Assembly: GCA_003279105.1 (NCBI GenBank)
Contig: QCBO01000006.1
Coordinates: forward strand, 17,971 to 81,970
Direction of reading: 5' to 3'
Source: Prochlorococcus sp. AG-347-I19
GTDB taxonomy: Bacteria > Cyanobacteriota > Cyanobacteriia > PCC-6307 > Cyanobiaceae
Length of the DNA: 64,000 nt
The translations under genes were made by a program, and so were the position numbers. The notes under the pieces were generated by a model. That model was given only the letters and a program-made list of their open reading frames with translations. It was not told the origin of the DNA and did no database searches. Of this stretch, positions 52,548 to 63,941 are shown one piece after another (the stretch's first letter is position 1; each line of letters opens with the position of its first letter).

Positions 52548-52913
52548 TTATTTTTTTCTTCCAGCAACTGTTTTCCTAGAACCCCGTCTTGTTCTTGCAT
52601 TGGTTCTAGTTCTTTGACCCCTTACTGGAAGGCTCATTCTATGTCTTCTTCCTCTTACACACCCTATATCTTGTAGACGTTTTAAAGCCATTCCCTCTTT
52701 TCTTCTCAAATCCCCTTCTAAAGTGAATTCTTCTGTGGCACCTCTTAGTTTTTGCACATCAGAATCTGAAAGGTCTTTGACACGAGTATCGGGGTTTACA
52801 CCCGTATTAGCAAGAATTTGCTTTGATCTCGTTAAACCAATTCCATAGACGTATGTAAGTGCAATTTCAACTCGCTTTTCGCGAGGTATGTCAATTCCTG
52901 CAATCCTGGCCAC
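52548..52913 (-). CDS. rpsM: 30S ribosomal protein S13
   Basis: The 121-residue product shows [34 protein letters not shown] and the basic C-terminal [13 protein letters not shown] that contacts the P-site tRNA and 16S head. Confidence 0.98.
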   Translation of the reverse strand: MARIAGIDIPREKRVEIALTYVYGIGLTRSKQILANTGVNPDTRVKDLSDSDVQKLRGATEEFTLEGDLRRKEGMALKRLQDIGCVRGRRHRMSLPVRGQRTRTNARTRRGSRKTVAGRKK

Positions 52914-52954
52914 GTGTTTTGAATAAGTAAAAGTTTGAATTTAAGGGTTAAAAT

Positions 52955-53071
52955 TTAACCCTGACGCTGTTTATTGCGAGGTCTTTTCTTGTTAATAACA
53001 TAGATTTTACCTCTTCTCCTCACGATCTGATCGTCAGGACTAATTTTTTTGACTGAAGATCTGACCTTCAT
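52955..53071 (-). CDS. rpmJ: 50S ribosomal protein L36, cysteine-free type
   Basis: This 38-residue protein was found by reading the adk-rpsM gap. It begins [20 protein letters not shown] and ends with the conserved [10 protein letters not shown]. The usual CxxC...C...H zinc site is completely replaced (SPDDQ in place of CDKCK-type residues), so it does not bind zinc. The start is ATG at 53071. Confidence 0.96.
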   Translation of the reverse strand: MKVRSSVKKISPDDQIVRRRGKIYVINKKRPRNKQRQG

Positions 53072-53116
53072 AGGGGTTTAACAAATAAAACGTTAATACT
53101 TTATTCTACAACATGA

Positions 53117-53665
53117 TCAAGCCATTTTTTGTTTGATATCAGAGGAAATAGTTTTTAAATCTCTATCAGCATCAATATATTCTAACAATGAGAGATCCTT
53201 AAAATATTGAATTAATGGTTCTGTATTTTTTTTATAAATATCAACTCTTGTTCTAATTGTCTCTTCCGTATCATCTTTTCTCCCTCTTAAAAGCAAACGC
53301 TCAATTAGTACTTCTTCTGGAATATCTAAATAAAAAACTAATTCCAAAGGTTGATTTATTTCATTCAAGACTTCATTCAATGAATTTGCTTGAGATAAAT
53401 TTCTTGGGTAACCATCTAGAATCCAACCACTATTATCCTTGACTAAATTTTGTCTAACAATCTTTAATACAAGTTCATCACTAACAAGTTCCCCTCGATT
53501 CATAATATCCTTTACCTGAATACCCAGGGTAGTATTCAATTCGATTTCTTTCCTTAATAATTCACCAGTAGAAAGGTGTAAGTAAGAATTAGTTTGACTT
53601 AGCAATTCCGCTTGAGTCCCTTTCCCTGCTCCAGGAGCTCCTAAGAATAGTAAATGTTTCTTCAT
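53117..53665 (-). CDS. adk: adenylate kinase
   Basis: Adk interconverts 2 ADP with ATP and AMP. The 182-residue product is the short form without the long LID insert. It has the P-loop [10 protein letters not shown] near residue 8 and the conserved [12 protein letters not shown]. Its start overlaps the secY stop by one base (TAATG), indicating coupled translation. Confidence 0.97.
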   Translation of the reverse strand: MKKHLLFLGAPGAGKGTQAELLSQTNSYLHLSTGELLRKEIELNTTLGIQVKDIMNRGELVSDELVLKIVRQNLVKDNSGWILDGYPRNLSQANSLNEVLNEINQPLELVFYLDIPEEVLIERLLLRGRKDDTEETIRTRVDIYKKNTEPLIQYFKDLSLLEYIDADRDLKTISSDIKQKMA

Positions 53666-54984
53666 TAATTGTTAATCAGTCCCTCATACCTTTGTGAAAT
53701 AACATAAGTTTGAATTTGCTTAGCAGTATCTATAGCAACACCCACAAGAATAAGTAATGATGTTGCTCCTAAACCTTGAAAGGTCTGCACATTCGTAGCT
53801 CTTTCTACTGCAGCTGGGATTATGGCTACTGAACCCAGAAATAATCCTCCTAATAAAGTCAATCTATTTTGTATACCTGATAGGTAGTTTGCTGTATTCG
53901 TTCCTGGTCTAACTCCTGGTATCGCTACTCCTCCTTTCTTTAAATTTGAAGCTACATCAACAGGATTGATAGTAAGAGATGCATAAAAATAAGAGAAACC
54001 CAAAATTAAGGAGAAGAATGTAAGAGCGTATGGCCATGGATTAGAAGATCCTGGATTTAAACTACTGGCTAACTTGATTAAGACTGGATTACCCGTAACA
54101 TTTGCAATAGTTATAGGTAAAAAGATTAAAGCAGATGCAAATATGATAGGCATGACTCCTCCTGCGTTTAATTTCAAAGGTAAATAACTTTGCCTTGTAG
54201 GAAGTAGTGTTGAATTTCCTATCTGCCTTTTTGCACTAACAATAGGGATGCGTCTTGCTCCCTCTTGCACAAAAATGATCCCAACAATTGTCAGTAGAAA
54301 TACTCCAAGTAAAACTGCTATACCTAAAACATCCCCTCTATCGCCAGTTTGAGCTTTTTCAATGGTTGAACTTAGAGCCTTAGGTAAAGTCGAAACAATA
54401 TTCAAAAAAATTACCAGTGAAGCTCCTTGACCTATTCCTTTCTCCGTTATAATTTCACTAAACCACATTACTAACATTGAGCCAGTGACCAAGGCTATTG
54501 AGGTTTGTAGGACAAATGTAGTTTCGCTTATCCCCTGAATAGCATATTGTCTGAGAATTAAGGAAAAAATTATACTTTGCAAAAAACCCCATCCTAATGA
54601 AACATACCTAGTTATTTGAGCAATTTTTCTTCTTCCCGCTTCTCCTTCATTTTTTTGTAAATCTTCAAGCACAGGCAATGAAGCTGTGAGAAGCTGGATA
54701 ATAATTGATGCGTTGATAAAAGGCAGTATGCCTAATGCGAATATTCCTAAGGTTGAAATTCCTCCTCCAGTAAAAATATCCAAAAAACCTATTAATTGCC
54801 CCCCTTGATCTATAAAACTTTTAAAAGCAACCCTATCAATACCAGGCATAGGAATGTATATACCAAGTCTTACTAAAAGGAGAAGACCTAATGTAGTAAG
54901 GACTCTACTCCGTAGCTCTTTATTTAAAAATAATTGGGAAAGTATTTCAGAAGCGCTAGGATTTCTACTTTTGTTCACAAACAT
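53665..54984 (-). CDS. secY: preprotein translocase subunit SecY
   Basis: SecY forms the protein-conducting channel of both plasma and thylakoid membranes. The 439 residues hold about ten membrane helices. The conserved N-terminal [12 protein letters not shown], plug-region [14 protein letters not shown] and C-terminal loop [13 protein letters not shown] are present. It sits between rplO and adk as in the classical spc operon. Confidence 0.98.
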   Translation of the reverse strand: MFVNKSRNPSASEILSQLFLNKELRSRVLTTLGLLLLVRLGIYIPMPGIDRVAFKSFIDQGGQLIGFLDIFTGGGISTLGIFALGILPFINASIIIQLLTASLPVLEDLQKNEGEAGRRKIAQITRYVSLGWGFLQSIIFSLILRQYAIQGISETTFVLQTSIALVTGSMLVMWFSEIITEKGIGQGASLVIFLNIVSTLPKALSSTIEKAQTGDRGDVLGIAVLLGVFLLTIVGIIFVQEGARRIPIVSAKRQIGNSTLLPTRQSYLPLKLNAGGVMPIIFASALIFLPITIANVTGNPVLIKLASSLNPGSSNPWPYALTFFSLILGFSYFYASLTINPVDVASNLKKGGVAIPGVRPGTNTANYLSGIQNRLTLLGGLFLGSVAIIPAAVERATNVQTFQGLGATSLLILVGVAIDTAKQIQTYVISQRYEGLINN

Positions 54985-55012
54985 TTTGAAGCTTACCTAT
55001 GTTTTTGGTAAA

Positions 55013-55471
55013 TTATTTATTATTTATAAGCTCACAGGATCCACCTGCGTCCTCAATTTTTTGTTTTGCAACTTTCGTAAATGCATGAGCTTGGACTTTT
55101 AACTTTACATTGAGTTTTCCGTTACCAAGGATTTTTAAAGGAAATTTGGGCTTGAATATTAATCCTTTCTTAACTAGTGAATCTAGATTAACTATATCGT
55201 TATCATTGAAATCATTTAATTTTTCTAAATTAATTATGGAAAAGTTCTTTTGATTAATTATTTCAAAGTGCTTTAATTTTGGAACTCTCCTATATAAAGG
55301 CATTTGACCACCTTCAAAACCAGGACGTGTAGGTCTTCCAGAACGTGACTTTTGTCCTCTCATTCCAAAACCACATGATGCACCCTGACCGGCTGCAATA
55401 CCTCTACCCTTTCTTAATTTTTTCTTTCTCGAGCCGGAGTTTGATTTAAGTGTATTTAATGTTGAAGTCAT
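55013..55471 (-). CDS. rplO: 50S ribosomal protein L15
   Basis: The 152-residue product has [17 protein letters not shown] and [10 protein letters not shown] near the N-terminus, typical of L15. ATG at 55471 is chosen over the TTG at 55480, which would overlap the rpsE stop. L30 (rpmD), which precedes L15 in many bacteria, is absent, as usual in cyanobacteria. Confidence 0.97.
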   Translation of the reverse strand: MTSTLNTLKSNSGSRKKKLRKGRGIAAGQGASCGFGMRGQKSRSGRPTRPGFEGGQMPLYRRVPKLKHFEIINQKNFSIINLEKLNDFNDNDIVNLDSLVKKGLIFKPKFPLKILGNGKLNVKLKVQAHAFTKVAKQKIEDAGGSCELINNK

Positions 55472-55476
55472 AATTT

Positions 55477-56097
55477 TCAAGAATAGAGCTGTTCAAGTGA
55501 GATGCCTCTCTCCCTTGAGGCAGATTTGTGTGTTCTTAATTGAGAAAGAGCTACCATAGCAGCTCTTGCATTATTCAAAGGTGTTTTACTACCCAATCTT
55601 TTAGCTAAGACATTTTTTATGCCGGCTAATTCTAAAACTGTTCTTATTGAACCACCAGCAATAACACCTGTACCTGGGGCAGCTGGTCTAATTAGTACAT
55701 TAGCAGCACCATCTCGACCTTTAGACAAAGTTGGTATTGAATTATTTGGAGTTAAGGGAACCTTAACAAGATTCTTTTTGCCATCCGAAACTCCCTTTCT
55801 AACTGCACCAATGACATCTCCTGCTTTACCAACTCCAACTCCAACTTGACCTTTCTCATTACCTACAACGACAATTGCCCTAAAACTCATTTTTTTTCCA
55901 CCCTTTACAGTCTTAGAAACGCGTCGAATTTGAACTACTCTTTCTTGCCAATCAGAATCCCTATCTAGATTTTTAGAATCACCTCTTCTATTTCTTTTTC
56001 GATCATTACGATTATTCTTTTTTTGTTCTACAGGCATAGCTCCAGGAACATTATCGTTCTTGGATTCAATTTCTTGTTTTGTTGGAGTGTCAGTCAT
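55477..56097 (-). CDS. rpsE: 30S ribosomal protein S5
   Basis: The 206-residue product has the S5 core [20 protein letters not shown] and [20 protein letters not shown], preceded by a 45-residue charged N-terminal extension (rich in Asn, Arg, Lys) seen in marine picocyanobacteria. It contributes to decoding accuracy. Confidence 0.98.
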   Translation of the reverse strand: MTDTPTKQEIESKNDNVPGAMPVEQKKNNRNDRKRNRRGDSKNLDRDSDWQERVVQIRRVSKTVKGGKKMSFRAIVVVGNEKGQVGVGVGKAGDVIGAVRKGVSDGKKNLVKVPLTPNNSIPTLSKGRDGAANVLIRPAAPGTGVIAGGSIRTVLELAGIKNVLAKRLGSKTPLNNARAAMVALSQLRTHKSASRERGISLEQLYS

Positions 56098-56111
56098 AGT
56101 AAAATTAAGGG

Positions 56112-56480
56112 TTAGAATTCTAGGCCAGCTTCACGAGCAGCGTCTGCAAGTGCCTTTACTCTGCCGTGATATAAATTACCTCCACGGTCAAAAATTACTT
56201 GCTTAATACCTTTTTTTATCGCTCTGTTTGCTAGTAATTTGCCAACTATGGAAGAAGAATTACAATCAGAAGGTAATTTTTCAGATTTTTCTCTAAGTTC
56301 CTTATCAACAGATGAAGCTGAGCAAATAGTTTTTTGAGCGCTATCGTCTATAACCTGGGCATAAATATGGTTATTAGAACGAAAAACAGACAATCTTGGA
56401 CGCGTTGCATCTCCAATTAAGAATCTCCTCAATCTTTTATGTCTCTTTTGGGTTTGTAATTTCCTTGAAAGTTTGGTCAT
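56112..56480 (-). CDS. rplR: 50S ribosomal protein L18
   Basis: The 122-residue product has [19 protein letters not shown] and the C-terminal [19 protein letters not shown], typical L18, which binds 5S rRNA. Confidence 0.98.
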   Translation of the reverse strand: MTKLSRKLQTQKRHKRLRRFLIGDATRPRLSVFRSNNHIYAQVIDDSAQKTICSASSVDKELREKSEKLPSDCNSSSIVGKLLANRAIKKGIKQVIFDRGGNLYHGRVKALADAAREAGLEF

Positions 56481-56494
56481 TTTTTTAATTTGAG

Positions 56495-57034
56495 TTATTT
56501 TTTGCCAGATTTTCCAGCTTTTCTGAGTATTCTCTCATCATGGTATTTAATTCCTTTACCTTTATAAGGCTCTGGAGGTCTAATTGATCTGATTTTTGCT
56601 GCTTCATTGCCAACAATTTCCTTATCAATACCAGATACGGTAACGTTTGTATTACTCTCAACTTTGTATGTTATACCATCAGGGGGGATCATTTCTACAG
56701 GATGACTATATCCAGCACTTACAACTAGATTTTTACCTTTTACTTGTGCTCTTGATCCAACACCAACAATTTCTAGTTTCTTTGAAAAACCATGAGTAAC
56801 CCCTTCAACCATATTTGCAATTAAGGCTCTACATAAACCATGTCTCTGCCTTGAGTATATTTTGGTTGTAGTTGGACTTACGACAACAGTATTATCTTTC
56901 TTATCGAAGCTAACTCCCTCAGGCATGAGACGTTTTAACTCACCCTTAGGTCCTTTCACTGTAACTGTTAATCCATCAAAATCAACTGTAACTTTATCTG
57001 GAATAAGTACTGGTGTTTTTCCGATTCTTGACAT
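56495..57034 (-). CDS. rplF: 50S ribosomal protein L6
   Basis: The 179-residue product has [27 protein letters not shown] and the C-terminal [11 protein letters not shown] of L6, a protein near the sarcin-ricin loop. Confidence 0.98.
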   Translation of the reverse strand: MSRIGKTPVLIPDKVTVDFDGLTVTVKGPKGELKRLMPEGVSFDKKDNTVVVSPTTTKIYSRQRHGLCRALIANMVEGVTHGFSKKLEIVGVGSRAQVKGKNLVVSAGYSHPVEMIPPDGITYKVESNTNVTVSGIDKEIVGNEAAKIRSIRPPEPYKGKGIKYHDERILRKAGKSGKK

Positions 57035-57046
57035 GATTAATTCTCC

Positions 57047-57448
57047 TTAGTAAACATAGCAAAGGACTTCACCGCCAATGCCTTGCTTTCTAGCATCGCG
57101 ATCACTCATAACGCCTTTAGAAGTTGATATTATGGCAACTCCAAGACCTCCAAGAACTTTTGGTAAACCTCTAGTATTTTTATAAATTCTTAAACCAGGT
57201 TTACTAACTCTTTGCATAGATCGGATAGTAGGGAATTTGTTTTTACCACTATATTTGAGGCCGAGTATTATTTGTGAATTATAACCTTCACCTTCCTCAT
57301 TAATATCAGAAATGAACCCCTCTTTTTGTAGCACTTTTGCGATACTCAAGGACATTTTTGAACCTGGGATTGTTGTGGTTGTATGCTTTTTTTGACTCGC
57401 ATTTCTAATTCGAGTAAGCATATCTGAAATAGGATCGTGATTTGACAT
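57047..57448 (-). CDS. rpsH: 30S ribosomal protein S8
   Basis: The 133-residue product has DPISDMLTRIRNASQKKHTT and the C-terminal GVMSDRDARKQGIGGEVLCY, both typical of S8. S14 (rpsN), which precedes S8 in many bacteria, is absent here. Confidence 0.98.
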   Translation of the reverse strand: MSNHDPISDMLTRIRNASQKKHTTTTIPGSKMSLSIAKVLQKEGFISDINEEGEGYNSQIILGLKYSGKNKFPTIRSMQRVSKPGLRIYKNTRGLPKVLGGLGVAIISTSKGVMSDRDARKQGIGGEVLCYVY

Positions 57449-57457
57449 AGTTTTAAC

Positions 57458-57997
57458 TTAATTCTTACTAAAAGGGATTCCTAACTCTTGCAAAAGAGCT
57501 TTACCTTCTTGATCTGATTTTGCACTAGTGACAATAGTTATATCCATACCTCTTATTGAATCTATTTTATCAAAAGAGATTTCAGGAAAAATCAATTGCT
57601 CTTTCACTCCAACGGTATAGTTCCCCCTCCCATCAAAACTTTTTGGATTAACTCCTCTAAAGTCTCTTATTCTTGGTAAAGCTAGATTTATAAATCTCTC
57701 CAAAAAAGAATACATCCTGTCTCCTCTCAAAGTTACAGTACAACCAATAGGCATGCCCTCACGAATTTTAAAACCCGCGATAGCTTTTTTGGCCCTAGTT
57801 ACTAAGGCCTTTTGTCCTGTAATTGTTGCCATTTCATTTAAAGAGGCTTCTAGAGCTTTAGAATTTGAAGCTGCCTCACCAAGACCTCTGTTAACGTTGA
57901 CTTTTACAACTTTAGGTACTTGATGAATATTTTTAAGGCCAAGGTCTTTTAACAGTTTTGGCCTAATTGATTCTTTGTAGCGATTTTTTAGAGTCAT
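57458..57997 (-). CDS. rplE: 50S ribosomal protein L5
   Basis: The 179-residue product has [36 protein letters not shown] and the FPEISFDKI segment typical of L5, which contacts 5S rRNA and P-site tRNA. A 74 bp gap to rplX contains no gene. Confidence 0.98.
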   Translation of the reverse strand: MTLKNRYKESIRPKLLKDLGLKNIHQVPKVVKVNVNRGLGEAASNSKALEASLNEMATITGQKALVTRAKKAIAGFKIREGMPIGCTVTLRGDRMYSFLERFINLALPRIRDFRGVNPKSFDGRGNYTVGVKEQLIFPEISFDKIDSIRGMDITIVTSAKSDQEGKALLQELGIPFSKN

Positions 57998-58071
57998 AAT
58001 TTTTTGTTAATTCTGGTCTTTGTCAGAATTGATAAATTAGAAAAAGTTGAAATCTGGTTTGTGATGAAAAA

Positions 58072-58428
58072 TTAATCAATTACTTCACCAGTTTTCTTCA
58101 ATCTTCTTTTCTTAACCCCCTCTTTATCAATAAAGTATTCAATCTTACTTGTAAGGTTTTTATCCTTTGAAAAGAACATTACATTTGATGCATGTAATGA
58201 TGCTTCTTCTGTAAGTATTCTTCCAGTTTCTCCTTCCTGAGTTGGTTTTACGTGTTTAGTCCTAAGGTTAATTCCTTTAACTACAACTCTATTTTCAAGA
58301 GGGATTGTTTGTAAAACCTCACCAGTTTTCCCTTTGTCCTTACCGTTAATTACTTTTACCAAATCTCCAGTTTTGATTCTCATTTTTATTCTCTGATTGT
58401 TTTTCTTTTGTTTTAATGAATCCAACAT
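58072..58428 (-). CDS. rplX: 50S ribosomal protein L24
   Basis: The 118-residue product has the KOW-type segment [20 protein letters not shown] and [13 protein letters not shown]. The ATG at 58428 directly abuts the rplN stop. A second Met at residue 16 is an alternative start, but the longer form is consistent with the operon spacing. Confidence 0.95.
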   Translation of the reverse strand: MLDSLKQKKNNQRIKMRIKTGDLVKVINGKDKGKTGEVLQTIPLENRVVVKGINLRTKHVKPTQEGETGRILTEEASLHASNVMFFSKDKNLTSKIEYFIDKEGVKKRRLKKTGEVID

Positions 58429-58794
58429 TTAAATCACCTCCGGAGCAAGAGAAACAATCTTTGTATAATTTTTATCCCGTAGTTCTCTAGCTACAGGACC
58501 AAAGACTCTAGTACCTTTTGGATTCTTATCTTCATTAATCAATACTGCAGCATTGTCATCAAATCTAATTGAATTACCAGTATTTCTTCTTAATGTTGCT
58601 TTAGTTCTGACGATAACAGCTTTAACAACTTCAGATTTCTTAACTCCCATATTTGGTAGAGCATCTTTTACAGTTGCTACTATTACATCCCCAACATGTG
58701 CATACCTTCTATTAGAGCCTAAAACTCTAATACATTGAAGTCTTTTCGCTCCGCTATTATCAGCAACTGTTAAATAGGTTTCTTGTTGAATCAT
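58429..58794 (-). CDS. rplN: 50S ribosomal protein L14
   Basis: The 121-residue product has [20 protein letters not shown] and [20 protein letters not shown], typical L14. It overlaps rpsQ by 4 bp and abuts rplX. Confidence 0.98.
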
Positions 58795-59057
58795 TTTTTA
58801 ACCTCCTTAGCCTGACTTGTTTTATTGAGAATTTCTTCTATTGCCCATCTTTTATGAGCGCTAAGCGGTCTAGTTTCTCTAATTTTAACTCGATCACCTA
58901 AGACACAAGTATTTTGGGGGTCATGTGCCTTGTATCTCGTAGTTCTACTTACAATTTTTTTATAAGTGGGATGAGGATATCTGTTAATAACAGCAACAAC
59001 AACTGTTTTATCCATTTTGTCGCTGACAACAGTACCAATTCTTTCTTTAAGTGCCAT
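58791..59057 (-). CDS. rpsQ: 30S ribosomal protein S17
   Basis: The 88-residue product has [20 protein letters not shown] and [18 protein letters not shown], typical S17. The stop overlaps the rplN start by 4 bp. Confidence 0.98.
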
Positions 59058-59066
59058 AACTAATAA

Positions 59067-59285
59067 TTAATCAGAAGTAGTTTTAGAAGCAGATTGACTC
59101 TTACTGAGAGTTAGTAATTGCGCAACTTGTTTCTTGATAATTTTAAATTTGTGAGTTTCATTGAGCTGTCTAGTAGCTTGCTTAAATCTCAAATCAAAAA
59201 GATCTTTTCGTAATTGGTCAATCTTCTCGGCAATTTGATCAGAATTTAATTTTTTAAATTCTTTAAGAGACTCTGAGTTTTTCAT
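59067..59285 (-). CDS. rpmC: 50S ribosomal protein L29
   Basis: The 72-residue helical product has [20 protein letters not shown], the L29 signature, and overlaps the rplP end by 4 bp. L29 lies by the peptide exit tunnel. Confidence 0.96.
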   Translation of the reverse strand: MKNSESLKEFKKLNSDQIAEKIDQLRKDLFDLRFKQATRQLNETHKFKIIKKQVAQLLTLSKSQSASKTTSD

Positions 59286-59764
59286 TGTTTAACCTCCTCT
59301 TGAGATTTTTTACTATTTTTTGTATTTTCTTGGGAGGGATCTTCTAGATTTTTATCAATGGAGATAAATTTAGTTTTTACAGGAAGTTTGTATTGAGCAA
59401 GACGCATAGCTTCTTTTGCAATGTTCTCAGTGATATCCTCACCACCCATTTCAAAAAGTATTCTTCCAGGTTTTACAACTGCGACCCAAAATTCTGGATT
59501 ACCTTTTCCAGAACCCATTCTAGTTTCTGCAGGTCTCATTGTTACAGGTTTATCTGGAAATATTCTTATCCAGATTTGACCACCACGTTTAATATATCTT
59601 GTCATAGCTCTTCTACTTGCTTCAATCTGACGTGCAGTTACCCAGCCACAATCTTGAGCTTGGAGAGCAAATTGACCGAATGCAATAGTATTGCCTTTTG
59701 AGGCTACCCCTCGCATTCTGCCTCTGTGTTGTTTGCGGAATTTAGTACGTTTTGGACTAAGCAT
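59282..59764 (-). CDS. rplP: 50S ribosomal protein L16
   Basis: The 160-residue product has [19 protein letters not shown] and [20 protein letters not shown], typical L16. The C-terminal ~25 residues are a Lys/Glu/Asn-rich extension beyond the usual end, seen in related picocyanobacteria. Confidence 0.98.
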   Translation of the reverse strand: MLSPKRTKFRKQHRGRMRGVASKGNTIAFGQFALQAQDCGWVTARQIEASRRAMTRYIKRGGQIWIRIFPDKPVTMRPAETRMGSGKGNPEFWVAVVKPGRILFEMGGEDITENIAKEAMRLAQYKLPVKTKFISIDKNLEDPSQENTKNSKKSQEEVKQ

Positions 59765-59775
59765 TTTTATACCTC

Positions 59776-60504
59776 CTATGAATTCTCATTTGAACGATCC
59801 TCAAATTGCTGAGGTCTTCTAGCTTTCCTCTTGGGGCTAGCTCCCACAGGGATAGTTTGTTCTTCTTTAGGGAGAACTTCACCTTTGAAAACCCAAACTT
59901 TAATGCCTAGAACACCGTAAGTTGTATTAGCTTCACGTGTTGCATAGTCAATTTCAGCTCTTAAAGTGTGTAATGGCACTCTACCTTCTCTAGTCCATTC
60001 AGTTCTAGCTATTTCAGCACCATTTAACCTTCCCCCAACTTGTATTTTTAGACCTAAGACTCCAGCCCTTTGAGCCCTTTGTAAGGCCATCCTTATAGTT
60101 CTTCTAAAGGCTACTCTTTTTTCTAGTTGTTGTGCAATATATTCAGCCAGTAAGAAAGCATCAGCATCTACGCGTTCAACTTCGACTACGTTTATTCTAA
60201 CTTGTCTTGTTCTATCCCCTATAGTTTTTTGAATACCAGATCTTAATTCTTCAATCCCACTTCCTTGTCTTCCAACTATAACTCCTGGTCTTGCAGTTTT
60301 TAATTCAAGTTCCAGTTGGTCAGCTTTTCTAGCTATTAAAATATCGCTAATTCCTGCTGCTCCATATTTTTTTTGTATGAAGGTACGAATTTTAAAATCT
60401 TCTTGGAGAAGAATTGGATATGTTTTCGAAGTAGCAAACCACTTAGAGCGATGTTCTTGTGTAATTCCTAATCTTAGTCCAGAAGGATGTATTTTATGTC
60501 CCAT
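59776..60504 (-). CDS. rpsC: 30S ribosomal protein S3
   Basis: The 242-residue product has [20 protein letters not shown], a KH domain with [17 protein letters not shown] and [13 protein letters not shown], typical S3. It overlaps rplV by one base. Confidence 0.98.
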   Translation of the reverse strand: MGHKIHPSGLRLGITQEHRSKWFATSKTYPILLQEDFKIRTFIQKKYGAAGISDILIARKADQLELELKTARPGVIVGRQGSGIEELRSGIQKTIGDRTRQVRINVVEVERVDADAFLLAEYIAQQLEKRVAFRRTIRMALQRAQRAGVLGLKIQVGGRLNGAEIARTEWTREGRVPLHTLRAEIDYATREANTTYGVLGIKVWVFKGEVLPKEEQTIPVGASPKRKARRPQQFEDRSNENS

Positions 60505-60890
60505 TAGTTTTGTACCTCCGCATTAGTTAGAGTGGGAGCAGATTCAACAGAAATACTGATGTGGCAAGTCTGTTTTTTAATTGAAAAAGCTCGACCTTGA
60601 GCTCTGGGCCTATACCTTTTCATTACTGGACCACTATTAGCCCATGCAGAGGAAATAACTAAGGTAGATGGATCCATTCCAAGGTTATGTTCTGCATTAG
60701 CAACCGCAGATCTTAGAACTTTAGTGATGGGGTCTGTAGATCTGTAAGGCATAAATTCCAACATAATCAATGCATCTCTATAAGACCTACCCCTTATCTG
60801 ATCCAAAACTCTTCTTACTTTAGAGGCTGATCCTCGAACGTAATTCCCATGAGCAATAGCTGTTTTTGTTGTTTCAGGTGTTTTTGTCAT
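60504..60890 (-). CDS. rplV: 50S ribosomal protein L22
   Basis: The 128-residue product has [20 protein letters not shown] and the exit-tunnel hairpin [15 protein letters not shown], typical L22. It overlaps rpsS by 4 bp. Confidence 0.98.
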
Positions 60891-61165
60891 GATTTTGCTC
60901 CTTTCTTATCTCTTATATGACCTCGGTAAGTGCGTGTTGGAGCAAATTCACCAAGTTTATGACCAATCATTTGTTCAGTAATAAATACTGGAATGTGAGT
61001 CTTGCCATTATGTACGGCGATTGTGTGACCAATCATTAAAGGTAAAATCGTAGAAGATCTCGACCAAGTTTTGATAACAGATTTGTCATTATCAGTATTC
61101 TGTTTTTCTACCTTCTTGAGCAGGCTATCTGCTATAAAAGGTCCTTTTTTTAGTGAACGTCCCAT
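60887..61165 (-). CDS. rpsS: 30S ribosomal protein S19
   Basis: The product is 92 residues from ATG at 61165, where the universal [19 protein letters not shown] begins; the frame is open 31 codons further but that would overlap rpl[21 protein letters not shown] and the C-terminal [14 protein letters not shown] confirm S19. Confidence 0.98.
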
Positions 61166-61202
61166 GATTATGTAATAGAAATTGAAATAATAATTGAAGT
61201 AA

Positions 61203-62066
61203 TCAAGAGTCTCTTCCTCCTCTACTCCTCTTAGAAACGCGACGGCGTCTTCGAACAACTAATTTATTACTTGGTTTGTTCTTTTTACGTGTCTTTAATC
61301 CAAGAGCTGGTTTACCCCATGGGGTAACTGGTCCTGCTCTACCAATTGGTGCTTTCCCCTCTCCTCCTCCATGTGGATGATCACATGGGTTCATTACACT
61401 ACCCCTTACTTGAGGCCTTCTTCCAAGCCATCTTGTTCTTCCTGCTTTACCTAAGCTAGTATTTCTTATTTCAGAATTACCAACTTCACCGAGTGTTGCG
61501 TAGCATTCTTTTCTTACAAGTCTTACCTCGGTAGAAGGGAGTTTTAAAGCAACATAATCTCCCTCTTTTGCCATAACTTGAGCACTAGCTCCTGCGGATC
61601 TAACCATCTGAGCACCCTTACCTGCATATAACTCAACACAATGAACACTAGAACCTAATGGCATAACAGAAAGTGGCATTGCATTACCATCTTCAATTGG
61701 AACACTTTCTCCAGATATGACATTTTGTCCGACTTTTACTCCCGCTGGAGCGATAATATATCTTTTTTCCCCATCTTCGTAGAATAAAAGTGCCAGCCTT
61801 GCATTTCTATGAGGATCGTAATGTATAGCTGCAACTTTAGCGTTGATATTCCTTTTATCTCTTCTAAAGTCAACTAATCTATATTGCCTTTTGTGACCAC
61901 CTCCACGATGACGACAAGTGATAACTCCACGATTATTCCTGCCTTTAACTCTATGTTTTGAAACTATAAGTGATCTTTCAGGTTTTGCACTTGTTATTTC
62001 ACTAAAGTCAGTAACTACCCTCTGTCTAGTGCCAGGTGTGTAAGGTTTAAATTTACGAATTGCCAT
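61203..62066 (-). CDS. rplB: 50S ribosomal protein L2
   Basis: The 287-residue product has [38 protein letters not shown] and the functionally key [14 protein letters not shown] with the conserved histidine region just before it. L2 is required for subunit association and peptidyl transfer. Confidence 0.99.
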
Positions 62067-62078
62067 AATTAAAACTCC

Positions 62079-62381
62079 TTAAGATTCTGGAAATAGTTGG
62101 ATTTTGTCTCCTTCAGCAAGACGTACAATTGCCTTCTTTACCTGAGAACGTTTGCCGGAAAATTTCCCGACTCTTCTTGTCCTCCTCGGAGGATTCATAG
62201 TGTTAACTCCTATAACTTTAACACTGAACAAGGCTTCTATAGCTGCCTTAATTTGTGGCTTTGCCGCTCTATGATCTACCTCAAAAGTATATTGGTTAAG
62301 ATCTAGTGCGTTTGTAGCTTTCTCAGTAATAACTGGCTTTCGTATTACATCGGCCAAACGAGAATCGAATAATTTACTCAT
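62079..62381 (-). CDS. rplW: 50S ribosomal protein L23
   Basis: The 100-residue product has [20 protein letters not shown] and [19 protein letters not shown], typical L23, the docking site for trigger factor and SRP at the exit tunnel. It overlaps rplD by 4 bp. Confidence 0.98.
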   Translation of the reverse strand: MSKLFDSRLADVIRKPVITEKATNALDLNQYTFEVDHRAAKPQIKAAIEALFSVKVIGVNTMNPPRRTRRVGKFSGKRSQVKKAIVRLAEGDKIQLFPES

Positions 62382-63010
62382 GATGCATATACCTCCTGAA
62401 TTTTATCTATAGCTGATTGACCTATTACCAATTTATTAGCATTGAGAATATCAAATACATTTAATTGATCGGCAGCGATTAATTTTACTTTTTCAATATT
62501 ATTAATAGATTTTTTTATAACATCGGACGGACTATCAAGGATAACTAAAACTTTTTCAGTTTTTTGTATACCTAATCGAGCGAGGCCATTAATGATGTCA
62601 CTTGTTTTAGGCTGCTTTAAAGTAGACCCAAAATCTTCAACGGCCTTCATATCAGAAACTCTAGACATAAGTGCTGTTCTAAGAGCTAATCTACGTTCCT
62701 TACGATTCATATCAAGATTGTAAGAACGTGGTTTCGGTCCAAAAATAATTCCACCGCCAGGTCTTAAGGGTGTCCTTATTGATCCTTGACGAGCTCTTCC
62801 TGTACCTTTCTGTTTGTATGGCTTTCTTCCGCCTCCACGCACTTCAGATCTTGTCAAAGTTGATGCTGTCCCTTGTCTTTTATTTGCTAGTTGCCTAAGG
62901 ACTGCTCTATGTATTAAATCTGCTGAAGAAGTTTCTTTAGCAACTGCTAAATCAAGATTAACTTTGCCAGATTTTTTACCATCCCAATTAAGAGTTTCGA
63001 GGGTTGTCAT
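62378..63010 (-). CDS. rplD: 50S ribosomal protein L4
   Basis: The 210-residue product has [19 protein letters not shown], the conserved tunnel loop of L4. In E. coli L4 also represses its own operon through the S10 leader; whether that applies here is not known. It overlaps rplC and rplW by 4 bp each. Confidence 0.98.
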   Translation of the reverse strand: MTTLETLNWDGKKSGKVNLDLAVAKETSSADLIHRAVLRQLANKRQGTASTLTRSEVRGGGRKPYKQKGTGRARQGSIRTPLRPGGGIIFGPKPRSYNLDMNRKERRLALRTALMSRVSDMKAVEDFGSTLKQPKTSDIINGLARLGIQKTEKVLVILDSPSDVIKKSINNIEKVKLIAADQLNVFDILNANKLVIGQSAIDKIQEVYAS

Positions 63011-63660
63011 GATTTTTCGCCTCCTTTTTTGCCTACGACATTGTTAGGCTTGATGTTTACTATTGAGCCTGGCTTACCGGGGACAGAACCCTTTACAACA
63101 AGCAAATTACTCTGATCATCAATTTTAAGAACTAACAACCCTTTGGTCGTAATCTGTTTTCCTCCATATCTTCCTGCCATTCTTTTTCCAGGATAAATTC
63201 TGCCTGGAGTTGTTCCTGCTCCTGTAGATCCAGGTGCTCTATGATTTTTTGAACCATGGCTCATAGGGCCTCTGCTAAAACCATGTCTTTTCTGGTAACC
63301 AGCAAAACCTCTACCCATAGATTTTCCACTGATATCAACTTTTTGACCAACCTCAAAGTTTTTTACAGTTATTTGATTTCCGATTTCATAAGATGAAGTT
63401 TCTTCAACCCTATATTCTTTCAAATGCTTTAAAAGTTGTTCACCTGATTTCAACAAATGTCCCTTTTCAGGTTTACTTATATGCTTTTCTTTAGACAAGC
63501 CATAACCTATCTGAACGGCGGTATAACCATCCAAAGCGGTTGTTTTCAACTGAGTGACACGGCAAGGACCAGCCTCAATAAGAGTAACTGGTACAGAATT
63601 ACCTTTATCGTCGAAAAGTTGGGACATTCCCAATTTCTTTCCTAAAATTCCTATAGACAT
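63007..63660 (-). CDS. rplC: 50S ribosomal protein L3
   Basis: The 217-residue product has [20 protein letters not shown] and [20 protein letters not shown], typical L3. It is the first gene of the long ribosomal run, because rpsJ sits in the str operon. Confidence 0.99.
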   Translation of the reverse strand: MSIGILGKKLGMSQLFDDKGNSVPVTLIEAGPCRVTQLKTTALDGYTAVQIGYGLSKEKHISKPEKGHLLKSGEQLLKHLKEYRVEETSSYEIGNQITVKNFEVGQKVDISGKSMGRGFAGYQKRHGFSRGPMSHGSKNHRAPGSTGAGTTPGRIYPGKRMAGRYGGKQITTKGLLVLKIDDQSNLLVVKGSVPGKPGSIVNIKPNNVVGKKGGEKS

Positions 63661-63941
63661 AAGGCTAAATAAGGCTAGCTCCTAATGATTTTTAAATTAT
63701 CTAAACCCTTCATTCATAAAGGGTAAGTTAATAAAAAAACAATTAATAAGGTTGAGACTTATCTGAAAATCAAGATAGTTTCTCTTGGGATAAACCCACC
63801 TGTGTTTTTTTAACGAAACGCTAAAAATTGTGAAATTTTACAGAGGCTCGGCTAGCTTGCGAGCTTAAAAATTCACTGAGTTACAATTGTACAACATCAA
63901 GTACCATAAAATAAAATAAAATAGAAATAAAGGAAATTTTT
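63661..63941. promoter_or_regulatory. rplC-ndhN divergent intergenic region with hairpins
   Basis: This 281 bp spacer precedes both the ribosomal operon and ndhN. Dyads seen are ACCCTT/AAGGGT (63705-63710 and 63719-63724, 8-base loop) inside the probable rplC leader, TGGG/CCCA (63786-63798), and GCTCG/CGAGC (63846-63850 and 63860-63864), the last GC-rich against an AT-rich background. No gene or known RNA family was recognised. Confidence 0.5.

Noticed and set aside
61166..61258. Longer N-terminus for S19
   Set aside because: The extension overlaps rplB and the universal S19 start [10 protein letters not shown] is at 61165.
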